The translations under genes were made by a program, and so were the position numbers. Positions 14,648 through 26,319 of a stretch of DNA of 64,000 nt are shown in pieces. The notes under the pieces are model-generated. The model was not told where the DNA came from. It worked only from the letters and a program-made list of their open reading frames with translations, and searched no databases. The DNA comes from JBGAQP01 sp044220635. GTDB taxonomy: Bacteria > Pseudomonadota > Gammaproteobacteria > Burkholderiales > Usitatibacteraceae. The stretch's first letter is position 1; each line of letters begins with the position of its first letter. The stretch spans positions 1-64,000 of the forward strand of contig JBGAQP010000006.1 of assembly GCA_044220635.1 (NCBI GenBank), given 5' to 3'.

Positions 14648-16366
14648 TCAGGAGCGCGCGGCGCCCTCGCCCTGCGCGGCGAGGCGCGTGAGCGCCCGCG
14701 AAAAGGCCTCGGTTCCCCCCGCGGGCCCCAGGAGGTCCTCGCGGTGGCCGCGGATGCGCGCGGCCAGGGACTCGCGCAGTTCGCGCCGGGAAGCGACCTC
14801 GAGGGCCACGCGCACGAGCTCTCCGGGGCTGCGGGCGACGAGCTCGGGAACGCCCAGCCGCACGAGCATCGCCGCGCTCTGCCGCGAGCGCATCAACGGC
14901 CCGGGGCAGGTGGCCACGGGAACGCCGCAGGCGAGCGCGTCGAGGCTCGTGTTCCCCCCGGACCAGTGCAGCGGATCGACCACGACGTCCGCGAGCTGGA
15001 GCGCGCGCCGGAACTCGACGGGCGCGAGCCGCGGCAGCAGCTTGACCTGGCGGGCGGGCGGCACGCCGCGGCCGCGCAGCGCGGCGAGCAGGCGGTCGAT
15101 GAACGCGAGGGCGGCGGGCTTGCCGGAGGACTGGCCCTGGAAGACGACGAGGACCGCCCGGGGGTCCGCCGCGAGGACGTCGGCGAGGACCTCGTCGCCG
15201 TCCGGGTGCAGCTTGAAGAGCGAGTGGGGCACGAAGACGAGGTGCTGGCCCTCGTCGAAGCCCAGCTGGGCGCGCTCGAACGGGGGCGGCACCTCCGGGG
15301 CGGCGTAGTCCACCCCGAGGCCCGGAAGCGTGACGAGCCTTTCCGTGTAGTGCGCCTGCGAACCTTCCGCCTCCATTTCGGCGCAGCTGAGAAAGGCGTC
15401 GATGTGGCGGCTTCCGGTCGTCTGCGGGTGGCCCCAGCCGGCGGCCTGGACGGGGGCGAGGCGCATGCAGGCGAGCAGCCGCGTGCGGGCGTCCATCCCG
15501 ATCTCCGGAAAGACGAGGACGTCGAGCTGCTCGCCCTGCAGGAGCCGGGCGATCTCGGCGACCGGGCGGTCGGCCTGCACGAAGCGCGCGCAGCCGGAGG
15601 CGATGCGTTGGGTGAAGGCGTCGTGTGCGGGGCCCGTCACGTAGGCCCGCACCTCGAAACGGCGGGGATCGAGCCCCAGGATCCAGCTCGAGAAGTAGCG
15701 ACCCACCGTGCAATCGTGCAGGAACGCCGAGACGAAGCCCACGCGCAGGCGCTCGCGCGGCAGGGCCGGGCGCGGCTCGAGCCATTCGGGATGCGACCAG
15801 CGGATCAGCGACTCGAGGCCGCCCGAGAGGAGCTCTTGGAGCTCGCGGTCGTCGCGCCCCTGGTAGGCGAGCAGGAAGTTGCTGCGCGCCATCGAGAGGA
15901 TCTCGGCCGCCCGCGGGGCGTAGCGCGGCGCGGCGGCCACGAAGGCGCCGAGCCGCGTCGCGTAGCGCAGGCGCCAGCGTTCCAGGTCGTCGCGGTCGCG
16001 GTAGACCATCGGCAGGAGCGTGGCGTCGGCGAGCGCGAGCGAGGGACTGCCCGGGTCGCGCCCGACCGCGAGGCCGAGCTCGCGCTCGGCCGCGGGCGTG
16101 TCGCCGAGCTCGCCGTGAACCGCGGCGGAAAGCTCGTGCGCGGGAGCGCCGGCCCCCGAGTGCACGGCGCGCTCGAGCGCTCGCCCGGCGCTCTCGTAGG
16201 CGAAGCGCATCGCGAGCCGCGTGCCCAGGTGCATCCACAGGCGCCCGGTTTCGGGCGCGGTTCGCGGCAGGGGCTCGAGCAGGGCGAACGCGGCCTCGAT
16301 GTCGCCCGCCTCGACGGCGCGGTCCACGCGCGAGGCGAGTTCCTGCGCGGATTCGCCGGGGCCCAA
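14648..16366 (-). CDS. GT41-type (OGT/SPINDLY-like) glycosyltransferase
   Basis: A 572-residue protein whose C-terminal half looks like the catalytic part of O-linked N-acetylglucosamine transferases. Visible features: RVGFVSAFLHDCTVGRYF with H217 in the position of the OGT active-site histidine region; QAAGWGHPQTTGSRHIDAFL (about 307-326); the motif SLFKLHPD with K385 aligning with the UDP-binding lysine of OGT; and SGGNTSLDALACGVPVATCPG-like UDP-binding segment near 469-489 with D475. Residues 1-170 form an Ala/Leu/Glu-rich helical solenoid resembling degenerate TPR repeats. No signal peptide is seen, so it is probably cytoplasmic and may glycosylate a protein, but the acceptor is unknown. 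The start is 10 bases after the glycerate kinase stop, suggesting an operon with uvrA. Confidence 0.85.
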   Translation of the reverse strand: MGPGESAQELASRVDRAVEAGDIEAAFALLEPLPRTAPETGRLWMHLGTRLAMRFAYESAGRALERAVHSGAGAPAHELSAAVHGELGDTPAAERELGLAVGRDPGSPSLALADATLLPMVYRDRDDLERWRLRYATRLGAFVAAAPRYAPRAAEILSMARSNFLLAYQGRDDRELQELLSGGLESLIRWSHPEWLEPRPALPRERLRVGFVSAFLHDCTVGRYFSSWILGLDPRRFEVRAYVTGPAHDAFTQRIASGCARFVQADRPVAEIARLLQGEQLDVLVFPEIGMDARTRLLACMRLAPVQAAGWGHPQTTGSRHIDAFLSCAEMEAEGSQAHYTERLVTLPGLGVDYAAPEVPPPFERAQLGFDEGQHLVFVPHSLFKLHPDGDEVLADVLAADPRAVLVVFQGQSSGKPAALAFIDRLLAALRGRGVPPARQVKLLPRLAPVEFRRALQLADVVVDPLHWSGGNTSLDALACGVPVATCPGPLMRSRQSAAMLVRLGVPELVARSPGELVRVALEVASRRELRESLAARIRGHREDLLGPAGGTEAFSRALTRLAAQGEGAARS

Positions 16367-16376
16367 GCTCGAGCTC

Positions 16377-17644
16377 CTATTGGACGAGGATGACGCGGTA
16401 GTCGTTCACGTTGGTGCGGGTGGGCCCGGTCACCACGAGGTCGCCGAGCGCCGCGAAGAAGCCGTAGCCGTCGTTGGCCGCGAGCATGCGCCCGGGCACG
16501 AGCCCGAGCGCCGCGGCGCGGGCGAGCGCATCGGGCGCGAGCACCGCTCCCGCGTTGTCCTCGCTGCCGTCGATGCCGTCGGTGTCGCAGGCGAGCGCGA
16601 AGGTCCGCTCGAGGCCGTCGAGGGCGAGGGCGAGCGCGAGCAGGAACTCGCTGCATCGCCCGCCGCGGCCGGCGCCGCGCACCGTCACGGTGGTCTCGCC
16701 CCCGGAGATGACGGCCACCGGCGGCTTGAAGGGATGCCCATGGCGCCGCAGCTGGCGGGTGATCGCCGCGTGAACCTTGGCCACCTCGCTCGACTCGCCC
16801 GTGACCGTGTCCCCGAGCACCATCGGCGTGATGCCGCGGGCCTGCAGGAAGGCCGCGGCGCCCATGAGGCTCGCGTGGGCGGTGGCGATCACGCGGTTCG
16901 CGACCCGCCGGAACGCCGGGTCTCCGGGCTTGGGCGTTTCGGGCACGGCCCCCGAGGCGCCGCGATCGAGGTGCGCGGCGACGGCGGGCGGCGGATCGAC
17001 GCCGAAGCGCGCGAGGATGTCGATCGCGTCGCGGAAGGTGGTGGGGTCCGGCGAGCAGGGCCCCGAGGCGACGTGCGTCGGGTCGTCGCCGGTCACGTCC
17101 GAGATGACGAGGGCGAGCACCGGCGCGCGGCAGGCGAGGGCGAGGCGCCCGCCCTGGATCGCCGACAGGTGCTTGCGCACCGTGTTCATGTCCTGGATCG
17201 GCGCGCCGCTCGCGAGGAGCGAGCGGGTGACGGCGCGCAGGTCCGCCATCGTCACGCCCTCGACCGGCGCCGAAAGGAGCGACGAGCCGCCGCCGGAGAC
17301 GAGCACGAGCATCAGGTCGTCCTCGCCGAGGGTGCGCGCGGATTCGAGGATGCGGCGGGCCGCCGCCTCCCCGCTCGCGTCGGGCACCGGGTGCCCGGCC
17401 TCGACGAGGCCGATGCGCTCGAGCGGCAGGCCGTGCCCGTAGCGCGTGATCACGAGCCCCTCGAGCGGGGCCGCCGCGGGCCAATGGCGCTCGACCGCGA
17501 GCGCCATGGAGGCCGCGGCCTTGCCGGCGCCCACGACGAGCGTGCGGCCGCGGGGCGGGGCCGGGAGGTGATCCGGGACGATTCGCAGGGGGTCGGCCGC
17601 CGAGAGGGCCGCCTGGAAGCTCGCGACGAGGAGCTCCCGCGGGC

Positions 17645-17648
<4 letters not shown>
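16377..17648 (-). CDS. Glycerate kinase, MOFRL family (GckA/TtuD type)
   Basis: The 423-residue product begins VSPRELLVASFQAALSAADP from a GTG that overlaps the uvrA stop (GTGA), which decides the start. Family signatures are VVGAGKAAASMA (about 39-50), LVLVSGGGSSLLSAPVEGVT, SGPCSPDPTTFRDA and the C-terminal MOFRL block ISGGETTVTVRGAGRGGRCS followed by CDTDGIDGSEDNAGA. The enzyme phosphorylates D-glycerate to 2-phosphoglycerate using ATP, feeding glyoxylate, tartrate or serine-cycle carbon into glycolysis. A serine/alanine-glyoxylate aminotransferase gene at 59063 could produce the upstream intermediates, though it is far away. The apparent continuous frame into uvrA is a shadow, not a fusion. 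Confidence 0.93.
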
Positions 17649-20506
<2,858 letters not shown>

Positions 20507-20571
20507 CCCTGGGGGCGGTCGGGCCGGTGCGGGGGCGTTGCCGCCTCCGGGCCCGGCGAAAAAAGTGAATC

Positions 20572-20580
20572 TGCTAATAT
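20572..20580 (+). promoter_or_regulatory. Extended -10 promoter element of the MFS gene
   Basis: TGC-TAATAT (20572-20580) stands in an AT-rich island of an otherwise GC-rich divergent intergenic region (20507-20634). No clear -35 box lies at the right distance, which is tolerated when the TGn extension is present. A start near 20587 would give a leader of about 48 bases to the ATG at 20635. Confidence 0.5.
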
Positions 20581-20634
20581 ACCTCAGCCTCCTTTCCCTC
20601 TCGAATCCCCCCCGTGGCGAGTCCTTCGGCGCGC

Positions 20635-21849
20635 ATGAATCCCCGCGAGCTGCGAGCGAGCCTTTCGCTCGCCTCGATCTTCGGGCTGCGCCTGTTCGGG
20701 ATGTTCATCATCCTGCCGATCTTCGCCCTGCACGCGCAGGGGCGTCCCGGGTGGGACCTCGCCCTGGTGGGGATCGCGCTGGGCGCCTACGGCCTCACGC
20801 AGGCGCTCCTCCAGGTGCCCTTCGGGTGGCTTTCCGACCGGCACGGCCGCAAGCCCGTGCTGTATTTCGGGCTCGCCCTGTTCGCGGCCGGCAGCTTCCT
20901 GTGCGCGGCCTCGGAGTCCCCCTTCTGGGTGATCGCCGGGCGCATCCTCCAGGGCACCGGAGCGATCTCCGGCGTCGTGATCGCCATGGCCTCGGACCTC
21001 ACGCGCCCGAGCCAGCGCACGAAGGCGATGGCGATCATCGGCTCGACCATCGGCGTGGCCTTCGCCCTCTCGTTCGTCCTCGCCCCGTTCCTGCGCCACG
21101 CGATCGGCGTGGCGGGGATCTTCGCGCTCACCGGCGCGCTCGCGCTCGCCGCCTGCGCGGTCGTCGCCTGGGTCGTCCCCGAGGCCCCCGCGAAGGCGCG
21201 CGAGCCCGTGGACTGGAACGCGGTGCTGCGCGACCCCGAGCTCCTGCGGCTCAACGTCGGGATCTTCGTCCTCCACGCCGTGCTCATGGCGCTCTTCGTG
21301 GTCGTCCCGGTGGCGCTCGTCGCGGCGGGGCTGCCGGCCGTGGACCACTGGTGGTTCTACCTGGGCGTGGTCGGCGCGGGCTTCGTGATCGTGCTGCCCG
21401 CGATCCTCGGGCGCGGCCGGCTCAGCGAGCGCTCGCTCTTCCTCGGCTCGGTCGCCGCCGTCGGGCTCGGAGTGCTGCTCCTCGCCGCGGGCCTGGGCCA
21501 CCTCGCGGTGATCGTCGCCGCGATGGTCATCTTCTTCGCGGGCTTCAACGTTCTCGAAGCGAAGCTTCCCGCGTTCGTCTCGCGCGCGGCGCCGGCCGCG
21601 GCCAAGGGCTCGGCCTCGGGGGTCTATTCGAGCGTGCAGTTCCTCGGCACCTTCGTGGGTGGCGCGGCGGGCGGCGCCGTCGCCGAGCACCTGGGCTTCG
21701 CCGCGGTGCTCGTCGGCTGCGCGCTCGCCACCGCCGCCTGGCTCGCGGCGGCGTGGGGCATGGGCAGGATGGACGCCTCGTACGACGAGCCCGACGAGGG
21801 GGGCGCCCCCATCGCGCAGACCGGCGGCTCGCCGGCCTCCCGGACCTGA
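20635..21849 (+). CDS. MFS transporter (YajR-like)
   Basis: I place the start at the ATG at 20635 (MNPRELRASLSLASIFGLRL, 404 residues); an in-frame GTG at 20614 would add seven residues. The protein has about twelve hydrophobic segments and the MFS loop motif GWLSDRHGRKPVLYFG between helices 2 and 3 (about residues 64-79), as well as FNVLEAKLPAFVSRAAP in the second half, a motif I associate with YajR-type transporters. These are proton-driven exporters of unknown substrate. The C-terminus is short, without the RNA-binding-like domain of E. coli YajR. Gene order uvrA, MFS, ssb is common in Betaproteobacteria. Confidence 0.9.
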   Translation: MNPRELRASLSLASIFGLRLFGMFIILPIFALHAQGRPGWDLALVGIALGAYGLTQALLQVPFGWLSDRHGRKPVLYFGLALFAAGSFLCAASESPFWVIAGRILQGTGAISGVVIAMASDLTRPSQRTKAMAIIGSTIGVAFALSFVLAPFLRHAIGVAGIFALTGALALAACAVVAWVVPEAPAKAREPVDWNAVLRDPELLRLNVGIFVLHAVLMALFVVVPVALVAAGLPAVDHWWFYLGVVGAGFVIVLPAILGRGRLSERSLFLGSVAAVGLGVLLLAAGLGHLAVIVAAMVIFFAGFNVLEAKLPAFVSRAAPAAAKGSASGVYSSVQFLGTFVGGAAGGAVAEHLGFAAVLVGCALATAAWLAAAWGMGRMDASYDEPDEGGAPIAQTGGSPASRT

Positions 21850-21867
21850 ACTTCAAGGAGAAACTCC

Positions 21868-22326
21868 ATGGCATCGGTGAACAAAGTCATCCTGATCGGC
21901 AACCTCGGGCGCGACCCGGAAACCCGCTACATGCCCGACGGGGGCGCGGTCACCAACGTCTCCATCGCGACCACGGAAGCGTGGAAGGACAAGAACGGCG
22001 AGAAGCAGGAGAAGACCGAGTGGCACCGCGTGGCGTTCTTCGGCAAGCTCGCCGAGATCGCGGGCGAGTACCTGAAGAAGGGCAGCCAGGTCTACGTCGA
22101 GGGGCGGCTGCAGACGCGCAAGTGGCAGGACAAGGACGGGCAGGACAAGTACACCACGGAGATCGTCGCGAACGCGATGCAGATGCTCGGCTCGCGGCAG
22201 GGCATGGGCGGCGGCGGCGATCGCGACCGCGAGGCGGCGCCCGCCCCGCGCGAAGGCGGCGGCAAGGCCGCGCCCAAGGCCGCGGGCTCGAAGTTCGACG
22301 ATTTCGAGGACGACATCCCGTTCTGA
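21868..22326 (+). CDS. ssb: Single-stranded DNA-binding protein
   Basis: A 152-residue SSB: N-terminal OB fold (MASVNKVILIGNLGRDPETR, TEWHRVAFFGKLAEIAGEYL, GSQVYVEGRLQTRKWQDKDG), a short Gly/Ala/Arg linker from about residue 110, and the acidic tip FDDFEDDIPF that recruits RecO, PriA, exonuclease I and other partners. The ATG follows TCAAGGAGAAACTCC, a strong binding site. It starts 18 bases after the MFS stop. Confidence 0.98.
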   Translation: MASVNKVILIGNLGRDPETRYMPDGGAVTNVSIATTEAWKDKNGEKQEKTEWHRVAFFGKLAEIAGEYLKKGSQVYVEGRLQTRKWQDKDGQDKYTTEIVANAMQMLGSRQGMGGGGDRDREAAPAPREGGGKAAPKAAGSKFDDFEDDIPF

Positions 22327-22387
22327 GCGCGCCCGCCCGGGCGGGTAGAATCATTCCACCCCTTCCGCGCGCGGCCCGAATCCCCCC

Positions 22388-23257
22388 ATGAAGAGAATCG
22401 TCCTGTTCCTCGTCACCAACCTGGCCGTGATGGTGGTCCTGTCCATCACGCTGTCCGTCCTCGGCGTGAACCGCTTCCTCACCGCCGAGGGGCTCAACCT
22501 CGGCATGCTCCTCGGGTTCGCGCTGGTCGTGGGCTTCACGGGCTCCTTCGTCTCGCTGCTGATGTCCAAGCCGATGGCGAAGTGGTCCACGGGGGCCCAC
22601 GTGATCGACACGCCGCAAAGTGCGGACGAGCAGTGGCTCGTGGGCACGGTGCGCCGCCTGGCCGAGAAGGCGGGGGTGGGCATGCCCGAGGTCGCCATCT
22701 ACGAGGGCGAGCCCAACGCCTTCGCCACGGGCGCCTTCCGCGACTCCTCCCTCGTGGCCGTGTCCACGGGGCTGCTGCGCTCGATGACCAAGGAGGAGGT
22801 GGAGGCGGTGCTCGCCCACGAGGTGGCCCACGTCGCCAACGGCGACATGGTCACGCTCACGCTGATCCAGGGGGTGGTGAACACCTTCGTCATCTTCTTC
22901 GCGCGGGTCGTGGGCTACGTCGTCGATCGCGCGGTGTTCCGGACCGAGCGCGGCGTCGGCCCCGGCTACTACGTGACGGTCGTCGTCTGCGAGATCGTCT
23001 TCGGCATCCTCGCCTCGATCATCGTCATGTGGTTCTCCCGGCAGCGGGAGTTCCGGGCGGACGCGGGCGCCTCGGGTTACATGGGCACGCCCCGCCCGAT
23101 GATCGCGGCGCTGCGGCGCCTGGGCGGCCTCGAGCCGGGCGACCTGCCCAAGGCCTTCCAGTCCTCGGGCATCTCCGACAAGCCGGGGTTCATGGCGCTT
23201 TTCTCGAGCCATCCGCCGATCGAGGCGCGCATCGCCGCCCTCGAGGGCCGCGGCTGA
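22388..23257 (+). CDS. htpX: Membrane zinc protease HtpX
   Basis: A 289-residue M48B peptidase that degrades damaged inner-membrane proteins alongside FtsH. The catalytic motif HEVAH lies at residues 144-148, with the third zinc ligand in REFRADAGAS (about 222). Two membrane segments stand at the N-terminus (roughly 4-22 and 38-58) and two more after the active site. The fragments NAFATG and LLRSMTKEEVEAVLAHEVAH are typical. A -10-like TAGAAT stands at 22346-22351, 37 bases before the ATG, so the gene may have its own promoter. Confidence 0.97.
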   Translation: MKRIVLFLVTNLAVMVVLSITLSVLGVNRFLTAEGLNLGMLLGFALVVGFTGSFVSLLMSKPMAKWSTGAHVIDTPQSADEQWLVGTVRRLAEKAGVGMPEVAIYEGEPNAFATGAFRDSSLVAVSTGLLRSMTKEEVEAVLAHEVAHVANGDMVTLTLIQGVVNTFVIFFARVVGYVVDRAVFRTERGVGPGYYVTVVVCEIVFGILASIIVMWFSRQREFRADAGASGYMGTPRPMIAALRRLGGLEPGDLPKAFQSSGISDKPGFMALFSSHPPIEARIAALEGRG

Positions 23258-23363
23258 CCGGCATTCCCCCAGGGGTGCGGAGGCCGTGGGGGGGCGTGCG
23301 CCGCGGCGATGCCGCCTGGTCCCCGCTTCCGCCTGGCGCAGGGCACAATGCGCCAAGTGCTTG

Positions 23364-23372
23364 TGTTAAAAT
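23364..23372 (+). promoter_or_regulatory. Extended -10 promoter element before the zinc-ribbon gene
   Basis: TGT-TAAAAT (23364-23372) lies 28 bases before the ATG of the FmdB-family gene, in an AT-rich pocket. It probably starts the zinc-ribbon, DUF502, aspS transcript. No convincing -35 box is visible. Confidence 0.5.
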
Positions 23373-23399
23373 GCAAATTTTCCCCGGATCGAGGCCACC

Positions 23400-23696
23400 A
23401 TGCCGATCTACGAATACCGCTGCACGAGCTGCGGCCACCAGAAGGAGGTGCTCCAGAAGCTGAGCGATGCGCCGCTCACGCGCTGCACGCAATGCGGGCA
23501 GGAGACCTTCGCCAAGATGGTGACGGCCGCCGGATTCCAGCTGAAGGGCAGCGGCTGGTACGCGACCGACTTCAAGGGTTCGTCGGCGAAACCCTCGGCG
23601 AAGGCCGAGGGCGCCGCGGGCGAAGCGAAGGCCGAGCCGGCGAAGGAAGCCTCGGGACACGCCTGCGGCTCCGGCGGCTGCCCCACGTGCCGCTAG
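23400..23696 (+). CDS. FmdB-family zinc-ribbon protein
   Basis: A 98-residue protein with a rubredoxin-like zinc ribbon: MPIYEYRCTSCGHQKEVLQK carries the first CxxC (C8, C11) and TRCTQCGQE the second (about C30, C33). The motif FQLKGSGWYATDFKG and a disordered Lys/Ala/Glu tail ending CGSGGCPTCR complete it; the tail's additional cysteines are usual in betaproteobacterial members. The family is named after a putative regulator in methylotrophs, but its role is not known. In Betaproteobacteria it usually precedes DUF502 and aspS, as here. Confidence 0.93.
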   Translation: MPIYEYRCTSCGHQKEVLQKLSDAPLTRCTQCGQETFAKMVTAAGFQLKGSGWYATDFKGSSAKPSAKAEGAAGEAKAEPAKEASGHACGSGGCPTCR

Positions 23697-23747
23697 CGCC
23701 GGCAATGCCCCCCGGACGCTCGCGCCCTGCGGGCCGGTGAGTCGCCG

Positions 23748-24413
23748 ATGGCCACGCTGAGGCGCTACCTCGTCGCAGGGCTCCTCGTCTGGATCCCGCT
23801 CGGCATCACGATCTGGGTGCTGAAGCTGCTGGTCGACCTGATGGACCAGACGCTGCTGCTCGTCCCCGAGCGCTTCCGCAGCGAAGCGGTCTTCGGATTC
23901 CACGTGCCGGGCCTGGGCGTGATCCTCACGGCGGTCATCCTGCTCGCCACGGGCGCGCTCGCCGCGAACTTCTTCGGCCGCCGGCTCCTCGGCCTGTGGG
24001 ATTCCGCCCTCGGGCGCATCCCGATCGTGCGCTCGATCTACGGGGGCGTGAAGCAGATCAGCGACACGCTCTTCTCCCCCGAGGGCAAGGCCTTCCGCCG
24101 CGCGGTGCTGGTGCGCTATCCCCACCCCGGCGCGTGGACCGTCGCGCTCGTCACCGGAAACCCGGTGCACGAGGTGACCGACCACCTCGGGCGCGACCAG
24201 ATCGCGGTCTTCGTGCCCACCACGCCCAACATCACCGCGGGGTTCTTCCTCATCGTGCCGCGGGGCGAGACGATCGAGCTCGACATGAGCGTGGACGACG
24301 CGCTCAAGTACATCATCTCCATGGGCGTGGCCGAACCCGCGCGACGCCCGCCCCGGCCCGAGAGCGGCAACTCCGGGACCGACCTCAATCCGGCGCCGCC
24401 GTCGAGAACGTAG
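23748..24413 (+). CDS. DUF502-family membrane protein
   Basis: A 221-residue protein with two N-terminal transmembrane segments (about residues 8-28 and 55-78) and a soluble C-terminal part. The motifs GRIPIVRSIYGGVKQISDTL and VFVPTTPNITAGFFLIVPRG are the DUF502 hallmarks. The function is unknown; homologues sit beside aspS in many Betaproteobacteria and DUF502 proteins occur in plants as LCV-like proteins. Its stop codon lies in the loop of a large hairpin (24391-24425). Confidence 0.93.
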   Translation: MATLRRYLVAGLLVWIPLGITIWVLKLLVDLMDQTLLLVPERFRSEAVFGFHVPGLGVILTAVILLATGALAANFFGRRLLGLWDSALGRIPIVRSIYGGVKQISDTLFSPEGKAFRRAVLVRYPHPGAWTVALVTGNPVHEVTDHLGRDQIAVFVPTTPNITAGFFLIVPRGETIELDMSVDDALKYIISMGVAEPARRPPRPESGNSGTDLNPAPPSRT

Positions 24414-24425
24414 ACGGCGGCGCCG
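24391..24425. repeat. 13-bp perfect inverted repeat around the DUF502 stop codon
   Basis: CGGCGCCGCCGTC (24391-24403) and its exact reverse complement GACGGCGGCGCCG (24413-24425) flank a nine-base loop that contains the start of the TAG stop codon. No T-run follows, so it is not a classic terminator. It could protect or process the mRNA between the DUF502 gene and aspS. Confidence 0.7.
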
Positions 24426-24445
24426 CAAGCCACCGGAACCAACCC

Positions 24446-24510
24446 CCGTCGCCCCGGCGAGAGCCGGGCCCCGCCGACCGAAAGCGGATCCCGGCCCAGG
24501 CCGGGCAGGC
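24446..24510. repeat. Two REP-like hairpins before aspS
   Basis: The first has the stem CCCGGC / GCCGGG around GAGA (24453-24468); the second has CCCGGCC / GGCCGGG around CA (24490-24505), preceded by GGAT. Sequences of the type GTC-CCCGGCGA-AGCCGGG and GGATCCCGGCC-GGCCGGG are commonly dispersed repeat units in proteobacteria, and the two units here are close together as in a BIME. The identity as a repeat family rests on resemblance only. Confidence 0.45.
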
Positions 24511-24532
24511 GGCAAGACCTGCACGAAAGACC

Positions 24533-26311
24533 ATGAGAACCAACTACTGCGGATTCATCGACACGCGCTACCTCGGCCAGAGCGTCACGCTCTTCGGCTG
24601 GGCCCACCGCCGCCGCGACCACGGCGGCGTCATCTTCATCGACCTCCGCGACCGCGAGGGCCTGGTTCAGGTGGTCTGCGACCCCGACCGGGGGGAGACC
24701 TTCGCGATCGCCGACCGCGTGCGCAACGAGTTCGTGCTGCGCGTGACCGGCCTCGTGCGGCCGCGCCCGGAGGGGACGGTCAACCCGAACCTCGCCAGCG
24801 GGGCGGTCGAGGTGCTCGCCCACGAGATGGAGATCCTCAATCCCGCCGCGACGCCGCCCTTCATGATGGACGACGAGAACCTCTCCGAGGAGGTGCGCCT
24901 CAAGTACCGCTACCTCGACCTGCGCCGCGAGCCGATGCACAAGGCGCTCAAGCTGCGCCACCGCACCGCGAGGGCGGTGCGCGAGTACCTCGACGGGAAC
25001 GGATTCATCGACGTCGAGACGCCGGTGCTCTACAAGTCCACGCCCGAGGGCGCGCGCGAGTTCCTCGTGCCCTCGCGCATCCACGATGGCCAGTTCTACG
25101 CCCTGCCGCAGTCGCCCCAGCTCTTCAAGCAGCTGCTCATGATCGCGGGCTACGACCGCTACTACCAGATCGTCAAGTGCTTCCGCGACGAGGACCTGCG
25201 CGCGGACCGGCAGCCCGAGTTCACGCAGATCGACATCGAGACTTCCTTCCTCGCCGAGCGCGAGATCCAGGACCTCATGGAGGGGCTCGTCCGCCACGTC
25301 TTCCGCAGCGTGCTCGCGGTGGAGCTGCCCGCGTTCCCGCGCCTGAGCTACGCCGAGGCGATGGCGAAGTACGGCAGCGACAAGCCGGACCTGCGCGTGA
25401 AGCTCGAGCTCACGGAGCTCACCGACCTCATGAAGGGCGTGGACTTCAAGGTCTTCCGGCAGGCCGCGGACCTTCCCGACGGCCGCGTCGCGGCCCTGCG
25501 CGTTCCCGGGGGCGGCGCCGCGTTCACGAGGAAGGAGCTCGACGACCTGGCGCCCTTCGTGGCGATCTACGGCGCCAAGGGCCTCGCCTACATCCGCGTG
25601 AACGACCGCACGAAGCCCAACGAGGAGGGCCTGCAGTCGCCGATCGTGAAGTTCTTCAAGCCCGCCGAGCTCGCGGCGATCCTCGAGCGCACGGGCGCGC
25701 GCGACGGCGACGTGATCTTCTTCGGCGCGGACCGCCGCAAGGTGGTCAACGACGCGATGGGGGCGTTGCGCGTGAAGATCGGGCACGAGAAGGGGCACGC
25801 CGAGCCGGGCTGGCGCCCGTGCTGGGTGCTCGATTTCCCCGCCTACGAGTACGACGAGGAGGGCCGGCGCTGGCTCGCCGCGCACCATCCGTTCACGAGC
25901 CCGAAGGACGAGCACGTCGAGCTCATGGAGACCGAACCCGGCCGGGTGCTCGCGAAGGCCTACGACATCGCCCTGAACGGCTGGGAGATCGGCGGGGGGT
26001 CGGTCCGCATCCACCGCGCCGAGGTGCAGGCGCGCCAGTTCCGCACGCTCGGCATCTCCGAGGAGGACGCGCGCGCCAAGTTCGGGTTCCTCCTCGACGC
26101 GCTCTCCTACGGCGCGCCGCCCCACGGCGGCATCGCCTTCGGCTTCGACCGGATGGTGGCGCTCATGGCGGGCGTGGAGCAGATCCGCGACGTGATCGCC
26201 TTCCCGAAGACGCAGCGCGGCCAGGACCTCATGGTCGAGACGCCCAGCCGCGTCACGGAGCGCCAGCTGCGCGACCTGCACATCAAGCTGCGCAACGCCC
26301 CGGCGACCTGA
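24533..26311 (+). CDS. aspS: Aspartyl-tRNA synthetase, probably non-discriminating
   Basis: The 592-residue protein starts MRTNYCGFIDTRYLGQSVTL; an open frame upstream is non-coding. It has the anticodon-binding OB fold, the class II core (motif 2 in FRDEDLRADRQPEFTQIDIE, motif 3 in GIAFGFDRMVALMAG) and the bacterial GAD insertion. In the OB fold the sequence RRRDHGGVIFIDLRDREG carries His at position 30, where discriminating enzymes such as that of E. coli have Leu. In Pseudomonas aeruginosa the matching histidine marks an enzyme that also charges tRNA-Asn, with GatCAB finishing the amidation. I infer the same here. The start codon follows GCACGAAAGACC. Confidence 0.96.
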   Translation: MRTNYCGFIDTRYLGQSVTLFGWAHRRRDHGGVIFIDLRDREGLVQVVCDPDRGETFAIADRVRNEFVLRVTGLVRPRPEGTVNPNLASGAVEVLAHEMEILNPAATPPFMMDDENLSEEVRLKYRYLDLRREPMHKALKLRHRTARAVREYLDGNGFIDVETPVLYKSTPEGAREFLVPSRIHDGQFYALPQSPQLFKQLLMIAGYDRYYQIVKCFRDEDLRADRQPEFTQIDIETSFLAEREIQDLMEGLVRHVFRSVLAVELPAFPRLSYAEAMAKYGSDKPDLRVKLELTELTDLMKGVDFKVFRQAADLPDGRVAALRVPGGGAAFTRKELDDLAPFVAIYGAKGLAYIRVNDRTKPNEEGLQSPIVKFFKPAELAAILERTGARDGDVIFFGADRRKVVNDAMGALRVKIGHEKGHAEPGWRPCWVLDFPAYEYDEEGRRWLAAHHPFTSPKDEHVELMETEPGRVLAKAYDIALNGWEIGGGSVRIHRAEVQARQFRTLGISEEDARAKFGFLLDALSYGAPPHGGIAFGFDRMVALMAGVEQIRDVIAFPKTQRGQDLMVETPSRVTERQLRDLHIKLRNAPAT

Positions 26312-26319
26312 GGCCCCCG

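Noticed and set aside
22332..22345. CCCGCCCGGGCGGG after ssb as a terminator
   Set aside because: The palindrome has almost no loop and no T-run. TAGAAT directly after it looks more like a promoter for htpX.
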